The position numbers and the translations under genes are program-made. From assembly GCA_030770425.1 (NCBI GenBank), contig JASJFT010000003.1, positions 558,001 to 622,000 on the forward strand: a stretch of 64,000 nt of DNA, in the 5' to 3' direction. Positions within the stretch are counted from its first letter, which is position 1; each line of letters begins with the position of its first letter. This document shows, piece by piece, positions 43,459-53,798 of the stretch. The notes beneath the pieces were generated by a model. The model saw nothing but the letters and a program-made list of their open reading frames with translations. It had not been told where the DNA came from and did no database searches. Source of the stretch: Darksidea phi (Eukaryota; Ascomycota; Dothideomycetes; Pleosporales; Lentitheciaceae).

Positions 43459-43787
43459 ATATTATTTAAGTATATCCGCTAAAAGAGACCGTCTACTATA
43501 GACCTACGATCGCTTATAAGCTTCTGTAACCTATAATAAATACTAAAGTCGGTACTTCGAAGGTATTACGTAAACGCGTGGTCTGCTAGGCGAGCGAGCG
43601 AGCGATCCGCCAGTGTAAGCGATCGAGCCAGCGGCAGGGCCTTCCCCCTATATAGCTAGTTGTTCTGAGATAGAACAATACGTACAAGGGGGAATCATGA
43701 ACGGGCTGACCCGAGGGTTTCGCCGAACGCCACCGAGTCGTCACGCTATGCCGTTTTCTGTGTATATAACATACAAAATAACATTCT
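43459..43787. other. Intergenic stretch after the NB-ARC pseudogene
   Basis: About 330 bp, A/T-rich at first, with a G-C-G-A 4-mer array near 43592-43610. No gene is seen. The missing 3' part of the NLR may have been lost here. Confidence 0.45.
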
Positions 43788-43998
43788 ATTAGTCCACTAG
43801 TAGTACTTCAGGGCCTATTTCAAGCGCTCTTCCATCTACTCATTAGTCCACTAGTAGTACTTTAGGGCCTATTTCAAGCGCTCTTCTATCTATTTATTAG
43901 TCCCCTAGTAGTACTTCAGGGCCTATTCCAAGCGCTCTTCCATCTACTCATTACTCCCCTTGTAGTACTTCAGGGCCTATTCCAAGCGCTCTTCTATC
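43788..43998 (+). repeat. Left arm of inverted repeat: four tandem copies of a 54-bp unit
   Basis: The unit runs A-T-T-A-G-T-C-C-x-C-T-A-G-T-A-G-T-A-C-T then T-C-A-G-G-G-C-C-T-A-T-T and A-A-G-C-G-C-T-C-T-T-C. Copies start near 43790, 43844, 43898 and 43952, and differ by few bases, mostly transitions. The reverse complement of the array lies at 44952-45174. Confidence 0.92.
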
Positions 43999-44015
43999 AA
44001 GATAGTGAAAGTCAG

Positions 44016-44857
44016 CTAGTACCGGGCGGCATCAGGGTGTTCCCTGTGGAGAGCTTTAAGATAATCGTCCTTCCTCAGGGCTTCAGGCCAGCCGTGCTCC
44101 TTGAGAAGACGACCAGCCATCTGTGCAACATATACATCAACCCTTGGTACGGCCAATCCAGTTCGATGGTACTCACCTGTCCTTTGGGATACTCTCTTGG
44201 GAGCACCTCGTTGTACCAACCCCATTCTCCTTTTGGCACCGGAACAATTTTGAGATTTTCTATTTCAGAGTAGATATCGTCGAAGTACTCCTGAATAGTA
44301 CGTGGCCTTCCCATTTGCCGCCAAGGCTGATCATCCGGAGCATCAGGATCCTCCAATGATGTTCCCATGGGGAAAATAAGGCCTAGTGAACGCGTTAAAA
44401 GAACCGTTAATATCAGGGCTTGCGCTCTCATACCTTCCTCAGTGTCGATCCCTCACCATGTCGCCTCGCGGCCAAAGGTCAACGAAATAAAGCTCGGAGG
44501 CCAGTCGGCATCGACAGGCATTAGTAGCCAATCAGATAGCCCCGTTCCGCGGCAGGACTCTGCCGTCAGCCCCTTAAGGAGATCAACGTCTCGAAGGTAG
44601 GAAATTGCCGTCGTCTCGATATAAATCTCATATTTCTCGTCGTTGAGATTTCGCCGAATATAAGGTAGGTGTCGTAGTAGGTCAATTACCTTCTCAGAGC
44701 GTCCCAAGGTTTGAAGAAGGTCGACCGCCAGCTGCTCGTCGGTCCAACCGTCGGGTGGCGGGTGTTGAACAACAGCAGGGTCGAGATAGGCTATACGAAC
44801 GAGCAGATCATAGTGCCGTTTGACACAGTTGACGACAACGTCGCGACTGTAAACCAT
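44016..44857 (-). CDS. Conserved fungal hypothetical protein between inverted repeat arms
   Basis: The start M-V-Y-S-R-D-V-V-V-N-C-V (44857) leads through P-P-P-D-G-W and L-L-R-H-L-P-Y-I-R to I-S-L-T-F-G-R-E-A-T-W, then TGA (44453-44455) next to a GTGAGG donor. In the same frame G-L-I-F-P-M-G-T-S-L-E-D-P and W-Y-N-E-V-L-P-R-E-Y-P-K-G-Q follow. A clear GTGAGT-CAG intron comes next, and the last exon M-A-G-R-L-L-K-E-H-G-W-P-E-A-L-R ends at 44016. The first intron (GTGAGG to TTCACTAG) does not keep the phase as I read it, so the gene may be a pseudogene or use another splice. The L-R-H-L-P-Y-I pattern is familiar from unnamed fungal proteins; function is unknown. The coding part nearly fills the space between the arms. 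Confidence 0.5.
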
Positions 44858-44951
44858 TGTGGAGGTGTTTGTTGGAAGAAGTATTGATAAGGCGGCGGCC
44901 GAGCTAGCGCTCGTTCTGTGGCAAAAGGTCCGTGCATGGAAGCTGCGACAA

Positions 44952-45174
44952 AGAGCGCTTGGAATAGGCCCTAAAGTACTACAAGGGGACTAATGAGTAG
45001 ATAGAAGAGCGCTTGGAATAGGCCCTGAAGTACTACTAGTGGACTAATGAGTAGATGGAAGAGCGCTTGGAATAGGCCCTGAAGTACTACTAGGGGACTA
45101 ATAAATAGATAGAAGAGCGCTTGGAATAGGCCCTGAAGTACTACTAGGGGACTAATGAGTAGATGGAAGAGCGT
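44952..45174 (-). repeat. Right arm of inverted repeat: four tandem copies of the 54-bp unit, opposite orientation
   Basis: This is the reverse complement of the left arm. The innermost units share a variant (C-C-C-C-T-T-G-T-A-G in place of C-C-x-C-T-A-G-T-A-G), so unit order is mirrored. The arms are about 953 bp apart. Confidence 0.92.
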
Positions 45175-45238
45175 TGAGGATAGCTTAATAAATTTTGCTT
45201 GCTTGGAATGAAAGCAAAAGGCTGAATACAACGCTAGG

Positions 45239-46920
45239 CTAAGTAAGGAGACAGTAAAAGTACCCAGGCCAAATCTGAGTCCCACAATTCTCCCCGTCTG
45301 CACCCAAAACAGGATTCAGTCTATACAGCTGCTCCAATGCGATACCATTATCATTTCCAAGCGCCCAACAAGTGTTGCCTGATTTAGCCTCAACCCATTT
45401 CTTGCAGTTCATAGGGAAGCCTTGCTGAGTTTTGGTAGGCAGTGGTGCGGCTACCGTGGTAGTCGGCGGCTGATTCGTTGTTAGAGTCGCAACCCCTACG
45501 CAGTAATAGTAACCTAGCCAGATCTGTGTACCACAGTTCTCCCCATTAGCGCCGAGCACGGCGTTCCATTTATAGAATTGAGCTAGCTCGACTCTGGCAC
45601 GGTTAGCAATTTCCCAACAACTATCTCCTGATTCTGCTGCGCGTTCAAATTTGTTGCAATTAGGGTCGATACCCGCTTGTGTTTGCATCGGCTTCGGTGC
45701 CTGAGTGGTTGAGCTTGGCGGGATGCTGGATCTCGTAGTTGTCGGGTGTGAGCCATCTCCACGTCTGGCAATGCAGTAATAGTAATGCAGCCAGATCTGA
45801 GCACCGCAGTTTTCACCGTTCTTACCGAGAACCGGATTCAGCTCCCAGAGTCGCGGCATGATAATCTTCGCATCGTTGGCAAGCTTCCAACAAGAAGCTT
45901 GGGTGTTGTTAGCGATAATCCAGCGTGTGCAGTCAGAAGGAATGCCTTCTTGGACTTTGTCGGTCAGAACGGCACTAGGGTCATCTACAATAGGGAGGGA
46001 GGGAGTGCTGCCCGGACCTCCTCGGATGGGTCCTTCGCCATTATCGGGGATTTCTGAGGGTGGCGGGCTGATCCACGCGCCTCCGGGAGGACTGCGAAAA
46101 TAGCGACATTAGCATTTGTGGCTTTAAGAGCGCAGTAACAGCTGACCCCGCGCAAATGAGCTGTCCAACGGCTAAGTGATCGCACGCTCCGAGAATATTA
46201 GGGTTCCACGTAGCTACCTGAGCCAAAGTGGCCTCATTTGTTGTATTCGATAACGACCTGGCAATTGACTCGCTGTGGCATGAATGATTAAAATCAAGGA
46301 ATTACGGAAAGCTTGGGAAGCACTCACCGAGTGGTGTTTAGAGCAACTCGATATAAGTTGCAAGTCGGAGGAATACATATTTCGCCGGTAGAATCGCATA
46401 GATCGCTTTTAGTAGCGATAGCGATTTCGCCAGATGCGATGTGGTACTTTTCTGCAATTTCGTGACATGTTAAGTCATTTTCTCGATCAGGCCGAACGTC
46501 AACGGTACGGCCGGCGCATGCGGTTGGAATCGGCGTAGGCTCGCTTGTTATCGCGGCCAATCTCGGCTCCATCAGTGATATGCGCATAGCCCGGAAGGAC
46601 TCTTGTAACCAGTTCGCCCACAGTTGTCCGGCATACGTTCTGGATATCCTGGAACTCGTCGACAAGGTAGTCTCCGCAATCGGTGTCCTGTAAGAAGTCT
46701 GAAGTAACCCGAGCATGTAGAATTTTGAGGAAGCACACTGAGCATAGCAAATCATCGTCATAAAGCGTTGACATACGACTCTGATTTGCGCAGAAATCGG
46801 CACGATTGTGGCACGATTGATCGCTGGGATTCGCTTCAGTCTACATGGACCACATCTTCCAACATCCAGACCCCAATACACAACCCACCACGCCACAAAA
46901 CTTAAAAAGCTAAATATCAT
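45239..46920 (-). pseudogene. Multi-LysM secreted-type protein gene with an apparent frameshift
   Basis: LysM modules bind chitin or N-acetylglucosamine glycans, and fungal multi-LysM proteins shield the wall or mask chitin. The C-terminal part (45859-45239) has three very similar units with G-x-x-C-W-x-x-x-N and N-G-E-N-C-G-x-Q-I-W-x-x-Y-Y-Y-C, joined by Pro/Thr linkers. Upstream, GTCAGC and GTGAGT introns (about 46082-46139 and 46276-46333) join more modules, including N-D-L-T-C-H-E-I-A-E-K-Y-H-I and I-C-I-P-P-T-C-N-L-Y. Still further 5', D-D-D-L-L-C-S-V-C-F-L-K-I-L-H-A and D-I-Q-N-V-C-R-T-T-V read in another frame; the switch near 46560 has no splice signals. A hydrophobic start at 46920 could be a signal peptide but is not firmly linked. 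It is pseudogene or erroneous sequence; the 3' modules look intact. Confidence 0.6.
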
Positions 46921-47449
46921 ATTAGCTATTTGGAAAGTAAATTTGTAATAGTAGCTAAAAATAGATTAGAAGAGTAAATAAAGCTTAAAAATGGTAAAAG
47001 ATACTTAGTGGGAGAGACGCTGAAGTAGAGTTTGAGAATCAAAGGAAAAATAAGAGAAGGAAGCCTAGCAAGAGGAGGGCAAGTATTCTATAGACATTAA
47101 AGCGGCAGGCCAATAGGGTGAGCAATGCCCAATATGGATGAGCGAGGGACTGCACTAAACCCGAAAGGGGAACCCCCGGACAGAGAGCTTGAACCAAGAA
47201 CTGATGATTACCACCGCCAGTGCAATACTTTTAATATAATTTCTTTATAGCAGTAGTTTAATGAATATACATTTAAACTGTTAGATCAGCAGAGACTTTC
47301 CTTAGAGACCAGACCCCATGATAATCTTCCACACATGTAGCGAGGAACCTCCCATCTATGATTTTAGGGGCCCCTCCGTAAGCGGTTTCGAATGAGGTAT
47401 AGTATCCATAACGGTACCGCAGGTCAGAACGCCGAACATCCCAAGGGCC
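46921..47449. other. Intergenic stretch with AT-rich patch and dispersed repeat
   Basis: The first 100 bp are very A/T-rich. A ~74-bp element (47111-47185) recurs at 52297-52370. On the minus strand, the part beside 47449 is an open continuation of the AcuF-like frame after its stop. Confidence 0.45.
47111..47185 (+). repeat. Dispersed ~74-bp repeat, copy 1
   Basis: This copy shares C-G-A-G-G-G-A-C-x-G-C-A-C-T-A-A-A-C-C-C-G-A-A and flanks with copy 2 (52297-52370), same orientation. It reads M-D-E-R-G-T-A-L-N-P-K-G-E-P-P-D in one frame, against M-N-K-R-G-T-A-L-N-P-K-R-E-P-L-D in the other copy. Confidence 0.75.
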
Positions 47450-49458
47450 TTACTTCGCATAGACAAGTAGGATCTGTCCCTTTTCGAATCCCAAATCGCT
47501 ATCTCGTCTACCAGCATATGCTTTCACAGCCTTGACAAGATAGGGCTGGACGAACTCTCGAACTGCTGACTCTTCATCGTCATCTGACCAGGACTCTTGT
47601 GAGGCGGTGTCTAAGGAATCTAGTGATCGCATGCCCTGCGCCTGACTAGAATGCGAATTGTCGTTGTCGGTCATGTTCATGTTCCGGGGAAGGGAAAAAG
47701 AAGCCGGTCGTTCTTGATGGTATGCCATGTGGATTTGAAGCCCTCCATTAAATGGGCCAGACTTATGACAGAAGGGGCATGTATCTCGTTCATCCGCTGT
47801 GCTAGCTTCAGCGAAGTCAGCTAACTGCCGGGCTTGGGCTGTGGTGAGGTTGTCATGAAGATCTGATAGATGTGTCTGGAAAGAGTCTTTTGTGGTATGC
47901 ACGGGGAATGGATGTTCGTGACACTGCCAAATGCGTCGATGAATTAGGCGTTCGTGTTCTAGCCAAGCAGTGCGATTGGCGTAGAGTTTGTCTGGAACAG
48001 GACAGTCGCGGTAGGTGCAGACGTAGGGTTGTATGTCTCGTAAAACATGAGATCTTATTGTATGTAAACCCTGCTTTCATAATTGAATCGGTGAGACCAT
48101 ACGTCCAAGATTTGCCTTGGCCTTGTCGAGACGGACAGGCTACATGGCACAATGGGCAGATAAATTCAGGCTTTGAGTATGCCTCTTGTGGTGGCGGAGG
48201 TATATGAATACCTTTACCATCCGATCCATGGGCGACGGTAGCGTACGACATGACGGTCTCTGTTTCGAGCGACTCCTCGGTCTGACGATTGAATCTGGTT
48301 GCGTCAGTCCCAGACAGGATAGTCTTCGGCCCCGGCGCCAGCAACTTTCGGGCTCGCAAAAGTGCTGGATCTGTTTCGTTCTCTAGTCCATAATTGACCG
48401 CTGGTTCAGGATTTAGGACTATGTCACGGACAGGCCTGTCTGTCTCCGCCAGATCACTTTCCTGAAAAGCTTCAGCGCGTGTTTTCGCCAATATGCGAAA
48501 TTCTTTCTCCTCTGTGTATTTGCTTTTACCAGTCTACTGGCCGGAAAATCACTCCCATCAGTGGAGTATTTATTGATCATCCTGTGCGTCAGGGTCGGAA
48601 AATCCTGAGCAGTAAGAGCAGGCCATGTTCCTTCAACGATGCCCGACCCATCTGTACTTTGAATGTTTGCACCTTCTCTTCGCGACATGGAAAGGTATTC
48701 ATGAACATGCCGTTGGTCGAACTCTGCTATTGCGTTGAACACATCAATTCCAGACTGCTTGTCAAGCTCTTTATATGTTAGTGCCCGAGATGAGACTGTT
48801 CTTGACATCGAGTTCCGAATTTTGAATGACACCTTGTACAGGTCTGCCATTATACTCTTTACAGCTTCGAAACGCTGAATAACTTCGAAGATCTCTTCCT
48901 CGTCACTGCTTTCTCCGGAATCGTCGTCGACGCCTGGTCGCTCCAACTGTTGCTCGAATGGGGTTCTTCTTCCCGTTATGACCTCAAAGACTGTGGGTGG
49001 TATCAACAAGGCAGTTTGGCCAAAAATGCTTTCCAAAGCAACTTACTCTGCTCAATATTCTCAGAAAGTCGGCTCATTAATCTTAGCATCGAACTTCGGA
49101 TGACGCGAGAATCCCTCAATCGAGCATCCAGTGAGCTCGCTCCTGATTGCAGTACACCTAGATTGCCCAACCATATCTTAAAGCGCGCATATTCTATCTC
49201 TAGGTCTGTGAGGGATAGATGAGGGTGATCGCCGGCCTTCTCCAGCCAGACTTTGTTCTTGTTGAAACCCGCAAAGCATTTTCGACCCCACACCTGGATC
49301 TCGCCAGTACTCCCCTTATTCTCTGCCACGGTTGAAGTTTGATTCTGCATTTTGTATTTGTGAGGTTGTGAAGGGTATAAGGCTGAAGAATATGAACATC
49401 GGCTTACTGTGCGGACTTCATAAGTCACGAGGTGCGGAGTATGGGGCCAAGAACTCAC
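47450..49458 (-). pseudogene. AcuF-type C2H2 zinc-finger protein with SH3-like end, frame broken
   Basis: The likely start is the Met at 49350 (M-Q-N-Q-T-S), after an open leader from 49458. Exon 1 has the family block E-Y-A-R-F-K-I-W-L-G-N-L-G with S-L-D-A-R-L-R-D. A GTAAGT-CAG intron (48991-49046) joins to I-F-E-V-I-T-G-R-R. Near 48440-48470 the frame moves by one base without splice sites, between A-Y-W-R-K-H-A-L-K and Q-E-S-D-L-A-E-T. A further intron (about 48048-48113) joins C-P-L-C-H-V-A-C-P-S to Q-P-Y-V-C-T-Y-R-D-C, giving the oxidoreductase-AcuF-like C2H2 region with W-x-x-H-E and C-P-F-C-H-K-S. The end, V-K-A-Y-A-G-R-R-D-S-D-L-G-F-E-K-G-Q-I-L, is the start of an SH3 domain cut by TAA. 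About 64 more codons are open after that stop. Role unknown; a nuclear or signalling protein is inferred. Confidence 0.6.
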
Positions 49459-49588
49459 CTCCTCTGTCTCAGCCTTGTCGCTAGCAGACTTCGATGCGAT
49501 TTCAAAGCTTTAAAATCTCTTGAATTCTCTAGTTGGGCGATCTTCCCATTTGTATCGTCTTTACACAGGTCCAGCGAAAGAGAAACTA

Positions 49589-51394
49589 TGAGTGGCCTCG
49601 AAATCGCCGGCATTGTCCTCGGAGCCGTCCCACTCATTATTTCTGCTCTTGAACATTACGAGGATGTTATAAGCCCTACAGTCGCCTTTTTTCAGTGGAA
49701 GGGCCAGCTTTCCAAAGCTATTGACAAACTCATGGTTGTATACGCCGGCTATGACCAGACTCTACGTCTACTACTGCAGCCTGTTGTGAGTCAGGAGGAG
49801 GGCGATGATGGAAGACACAAACGACTCGCTTTGGATGAAAGGCTATGTCGCCGAAAGCCTCCAAACTCATTTTGGGAGGGCATGGAAGCCGTGTAGGGTA
49901 ACCATCGAGAAAATTGCTGAGTCACTCGTCGAGATTTCGAAGCATTTGAATATCGCTGGAGCGCACCTAGTATGTCAATCAAAGTCACCCTATATCCCAC
50001 CTACATTCTAAACAAGTATGAACAGGAGAGCCAAAAAGATCTGCGTGATCTTGTCCATGCCCATCATCCGATTTCCCAAGCTTTAGCACCAAAGAGCCGG
50101 TACAAATTCAAGGGCCAAGTAAAATTCACTATGAAGCGCCGCAAGCTCAAAGCACAGATCGAGAGGATAGAGGTCTGCCTGAAACGGCTATCTGACTTCA
50201 CTGAACGTGCCGAGAAATTGGAAGACGGACCTCCAAAGCCGCGTTGGAAAGTGAAGTTTTCAGGTCCACTGACCGGTCACCAGAGACAATGCTTCTAAGA
50301 TCCACTCAACGCTAACGAAAAGCTGGTGTCCGCACCACTCTGACCACCGTGCGGGTTTATAATTAGAGCAACGTCTGCTAAGGCCAAGAAAGAGGACGGT
50401 GCAGTCAAAGCAGCCACGTGTTGCACAATCAGACTGTTTTGCCTTGTCACTAAACGAGCACGTGTCTAACGGAATCTGGTTGACAGCTGAGTTCAGGACT
50501 ATTGGCATCGCTTCGCCGTGAGTTTCGACCTTTTAGACTTTGTTAAGTATATTACTTAACCCATTTCTCCTCTAGGGATGAATCTCGAGTGTCTTTCGCT
50601 GTTACAGCACCATCGACTTCAGATGCAGCTCCTCCGTATATGGACCCGTCGGCATTACCCAAAGTTGAAGAAATATGTTCATATCTGAAGAACAGGGAAA
50701 CGTCCTCTCTCGGTTTCTGCTTTGACGGAAACCATAAGCTATGCGCCTACCTAAGAAAATCTGGACTCGAGAGTTATTTTCCCCAGGAAATAACCCTAGA
50801 GAAGATACTGCCGAAGTTGCCACAACGCTTATCAAATGGCGACATCTACAATTTAGCCATTACCTTGACTGCATCGGTTTTTCAACTTATAGATACGCCT
50901 TGGCTTAATCAGACGTGGACCAAAAGTGCTATTATATTCCTCAAGCCAAAACCCGGCACAATATCAGAAGTGGATATCACGCATCTGATCCTCATGCAAC
51001 AATTCAACTCGAGAACAATTAGGAATTCACCAAGTGAAGCGTCATCTCGTCGCGGAAAGCACTCCTAGCATTGGGCATACTTCTTCTTGAAATACACTCT
51101 GCTCAACCAATTGAGAATATGCGCAAGCCTGAGGACCTTTCACCAAACCTCCCAGCTGACGCCACACCTGCCCACGACAGTGACCATAGGACTGCTATTC
51201 GTTGGCTCTTTGAGTTGGACTCCCAGGGAAATATTACCCGAGGCTTCTTTTCGGCTATCATAAATTGTCTGCAAGCGTACATAAACCCACAAGCAGACTT
51301 TGCGAATGCAGAATTCTGCAGAACCATTGAAGAAACCGTGCTCAGACCTTTAGAAGAGGAACGAAAATTCCTCGTCGATGGCCCAAACGCCTAG
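49589..51394 (+). pseudogene. DUF7580-domain protein (fungal NLR-associated type), frame broken several times
   Basis: The N-terminus M-S-G-L-E-I-A-G-I-V-L-G-A-V-P-L-I-I-S-A-L-E-H-Y is typical of this fungal family. The frame changes near 49790-49805 without clear splice sites. A GTATGT intron (49970-50026) is followed by E-S-Q-K-D-L-R-D-L. Then S-W-C-P-H-H-S-D-H-R-A-G-L is followed by an in-frame TAA near 50360. The C-terminal kinase-like DUF7580 block is well kept (50589-51058: K-V-E-E-I-C-S-Y-L, L-G-F-C-F-D, I-Y-N-L-A-I-T-L-T-A-S-V, T-H-L-I-L-M-Q-Q). One more frame change near 51050 precedes L-G-I-L-L-L-E-I-H-S and the end at 51394. It starts 130-240 bp from the divergent AcuF-type gene. 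Function of the family is not established. Confidence 0.65.
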
Positions 51395-52296
51395 ATGACA
51401 TGCCGTCTTTGTGTTTTTGTAAGGCTATCTTCACGATCACTGCCGTAAGCCATCTACGATGCGTTTTTAACAACACTGCTTACTTAACTCTCCACAGCTC
51501 CCTACTCCAAGTAAACACCAACCAAACCATCATTTGTTCAACATCTCATCACCATACTATTCATCGATTTACGAATCTATCTTCAATCCACGATCATGAT
51601 AAACGAGCCTCTTAAAGACATCAGGGAAAAACTTCGAGACACTGGAGAAAGTCGTGTATTGTACTGGCCACGACGTACATCAGGGAGAAAGGGTTAGAGC
51701 TGGAGACTGTTGATGGCCTACGACAGACATGGAAAACTCTTGCTCGCGCAGGAGACGAATCGAGAAATGGTTTCGAAGCAGTAGTGCGTTAAACTTGAGA
51801 CACTGCTTATGGAGATGGTGAAGACTTTGGTATAGCTTTTAGACCTGCTCTCGGTGTCGACGTGGATAAGCTCTGGAATGCTGCTTAAGCTGATCCGATT
51901 CAAATTGCATTAAAGGGATACTGAGGAAGTACTTGCGAACCGCTCTTTCAAAGCGGGTAAGCAACGCACGTGTGAGGACTACCGGATGCAGGTAGGCTAG
52001 ATCACCAAGAGAAAAGGATGAGCTAGGTAGATGGTGTGTTATACGTACACGAATTATTGGAGAACCCTATTTCGTGAAGGCATAGAAACCTCATTACTTG
52101 ATGAAATAGAGTGTTGTACCCTGCTGGACCGTTTCTGCACCCTCCAATTCTTCCAAACCCAATGAGCCCTTCAGAGATAACTAGAATCCGAGGATGAAGT
52201 GGAAACTAAGGCGTAGCTACAGATGGGTGATTTTCAACTTCGTGAGAGTAGCCGTCTTCCTTTGTTGAACGGGTCGTTCCCGAGGTGTCCCTGAGT
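51395..52296. other. Intergenic / degraded stretch
   Basis: About 900 bp. A broken plus-strand reading near 51597-51985 (starting M-I-N-E-P-L-K-D-I-R-E-K-L) has several stops and no recognised domain. No gene supported. Confidence 0.4.
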
Positions 52297-52370
52297 CAAT
52301 GTGGTGATCATTCCCGTTATGAATAAGCGAGGGACGGCACTAAACCCGAAGAGGGAGCCCTTGGACAAAG
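52297..52370 (+). repeat. Dispersed ~74-bp repeat, copy 2
   Basis: Direct-repeat partner of 47111-47185. It ends within about 10 bp of where chitinase homology starts, so it may mark a rearrangement point. Confidence 0.75.
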
Positions 52371-52377
52371 ATTACCA

Positions 52378-53759
52378 AAATTGACCTTGGGCTGGACCTT
52401 CTCTGGCGTGCGGGATTGAAGCCAGAAAAAGTTGTACTTGGTAAAGGCTGTAAGATCTCACCTGTCTAACTCGTACCTTAACATTGATTGACGTTCTCCA
52501 CCTAGATTACGGACGATCTTTCACGCTCACTGACCCCAGCTGCGGCAAGCCCGACGGCTCCTGCACATTTTTCGGAGGTGCCAAGGAGGGTCGTTGTCCC
52601 AAGGCTTCTGGAATTCTTAATCTACGAGAAATCCAAGAGATCATCAAGGAGAAGAACCTAAAACCTGTCCATGACCAGAAAGCGGGAGTGAAACGTATGT
52701 CAAAACCTATAGACACTACTCAGGTCATATACTGATGCACGCTCTACAGGGATTCACTGGGACAATGATCAGTGGGCATCTTATGATGACCAAGACATGT
52801 TCAAGCAGAAACGAGAATTTGCCAATTCTCGGTGTTTAGGTAAGTGTATGCATAACCACGAGGAGGGGTCATCACTTACGAATTCCACAGGCGGCCTTAT
52901 GTTTGGGCAATTGACCAAGTCGACCAAAACGATAAAAGCTTGAACTATCCTGACGATTGGACTGAAGAGGAGATTGCCGACGCAGAGAGTTTGTACCAAG
53001 ATGAAGCTGCCCAAGGTGTGTATTACACGACTAAGTGTAATGAACATAAGGCTTCGCAGATGAATGGACAGCCTGGCGACCTTTCAACGATGGACCGATG
53101 TGCAGAAGGGGAGTTTCGACGACTATACTGCGCTAAGGGAGCTACTATGGGTAAATGTAGATGGCGTGGATATCGTGGTCTTGGTATTACCTGCTCGGGT
53201 GGATGTGCTGACAGCAAGACGGAAATCACGCAAAACACCAATCACCATTCGGATGCTGAGGATCAGAGCTGCACAGGAGGTACTCAGAGTCATTGCTGCA
53301 AAGGATTCAAGCCTCCTATCACAAAGGAATAGGTTGAAGATGAATTCAAGGACAAAGCCGAGGACCTTGCCTTCGAGGCCGCAGAAGCGGCAGCCTTAGA
53401 GCTTGCCGCGAGGGCATTTTGCAAAATTGCCATTACCGCCGCACTGACACCTCTCACTCTCATTCCGCTCGTTGGTAAGCATTACACCTCTTGCTTAGTT
53501 TCAGTTCGACAATGCTAATGAGTTTCTTTCAGGTTGGATCGTCAGACTCGCCATACAAGCAGCAGTACTCGCTCTAGCAAATCTCTGCACCAAAGGCATC
53601 GCGAAAGGAGGGAAATCTGTCTTCAAGTTCCGAGGAAAAGACTATGAGGTCAAATTAGACAAGCCACTTACGACCAAGAAAGACCGAGACCCTACCGCCA
53701 GTCCGACTAAGCCTCCAGGGAGGACTAGTAAATGCTCCAGGAGTTCTGACAAAAGATAA
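52378..53759 (+). pseudogene. GH18 chitinase, 3' fragment
   Basis: The readable part starts mid-domain with L-L-W-R-A-G-L-K-P-E-K-V-V-L-G, passes an intron (52441-52505), then Y-G-R-S-F-T-L-T-D-P-S-C, the late part of the GH18 barrel in LysM/killer-type subgroup C chitinases. The catalytic D-x-x-D-x-D-x-E motif, the signal peptide and any LysM modules are missing. Two more introns follow (GTATGT at about 52690, GTAAGT at about 52841). One base is missing near 52900, before V-W-A-I-D-Q-V-D-Q. Later an in-frame TAG (about 53330) separates P-I-T-K-E from V-E-D-E-F. The tail has a hydrophobic Ala/Leu segment split by an intron (about 53474-53531), and a Lys-rich end. It is clearly a truncated and dead gene. 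Neighbouring LysM sequence suggests this island once held a chitin-related set. Confidence 0.72.
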
Positions 53760-53798
53760 TTACGCCAGTTTCATTTATGCGCACAAGACCTTTGCCTG

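Noticed and set aside
43592..43610. Short G-C-G-A array as a CRISPR-like or satellite element
   Set aside because: Only a 4-mer microsatellite; CRISPR arrays are not expected in fungi and no spacers exist.
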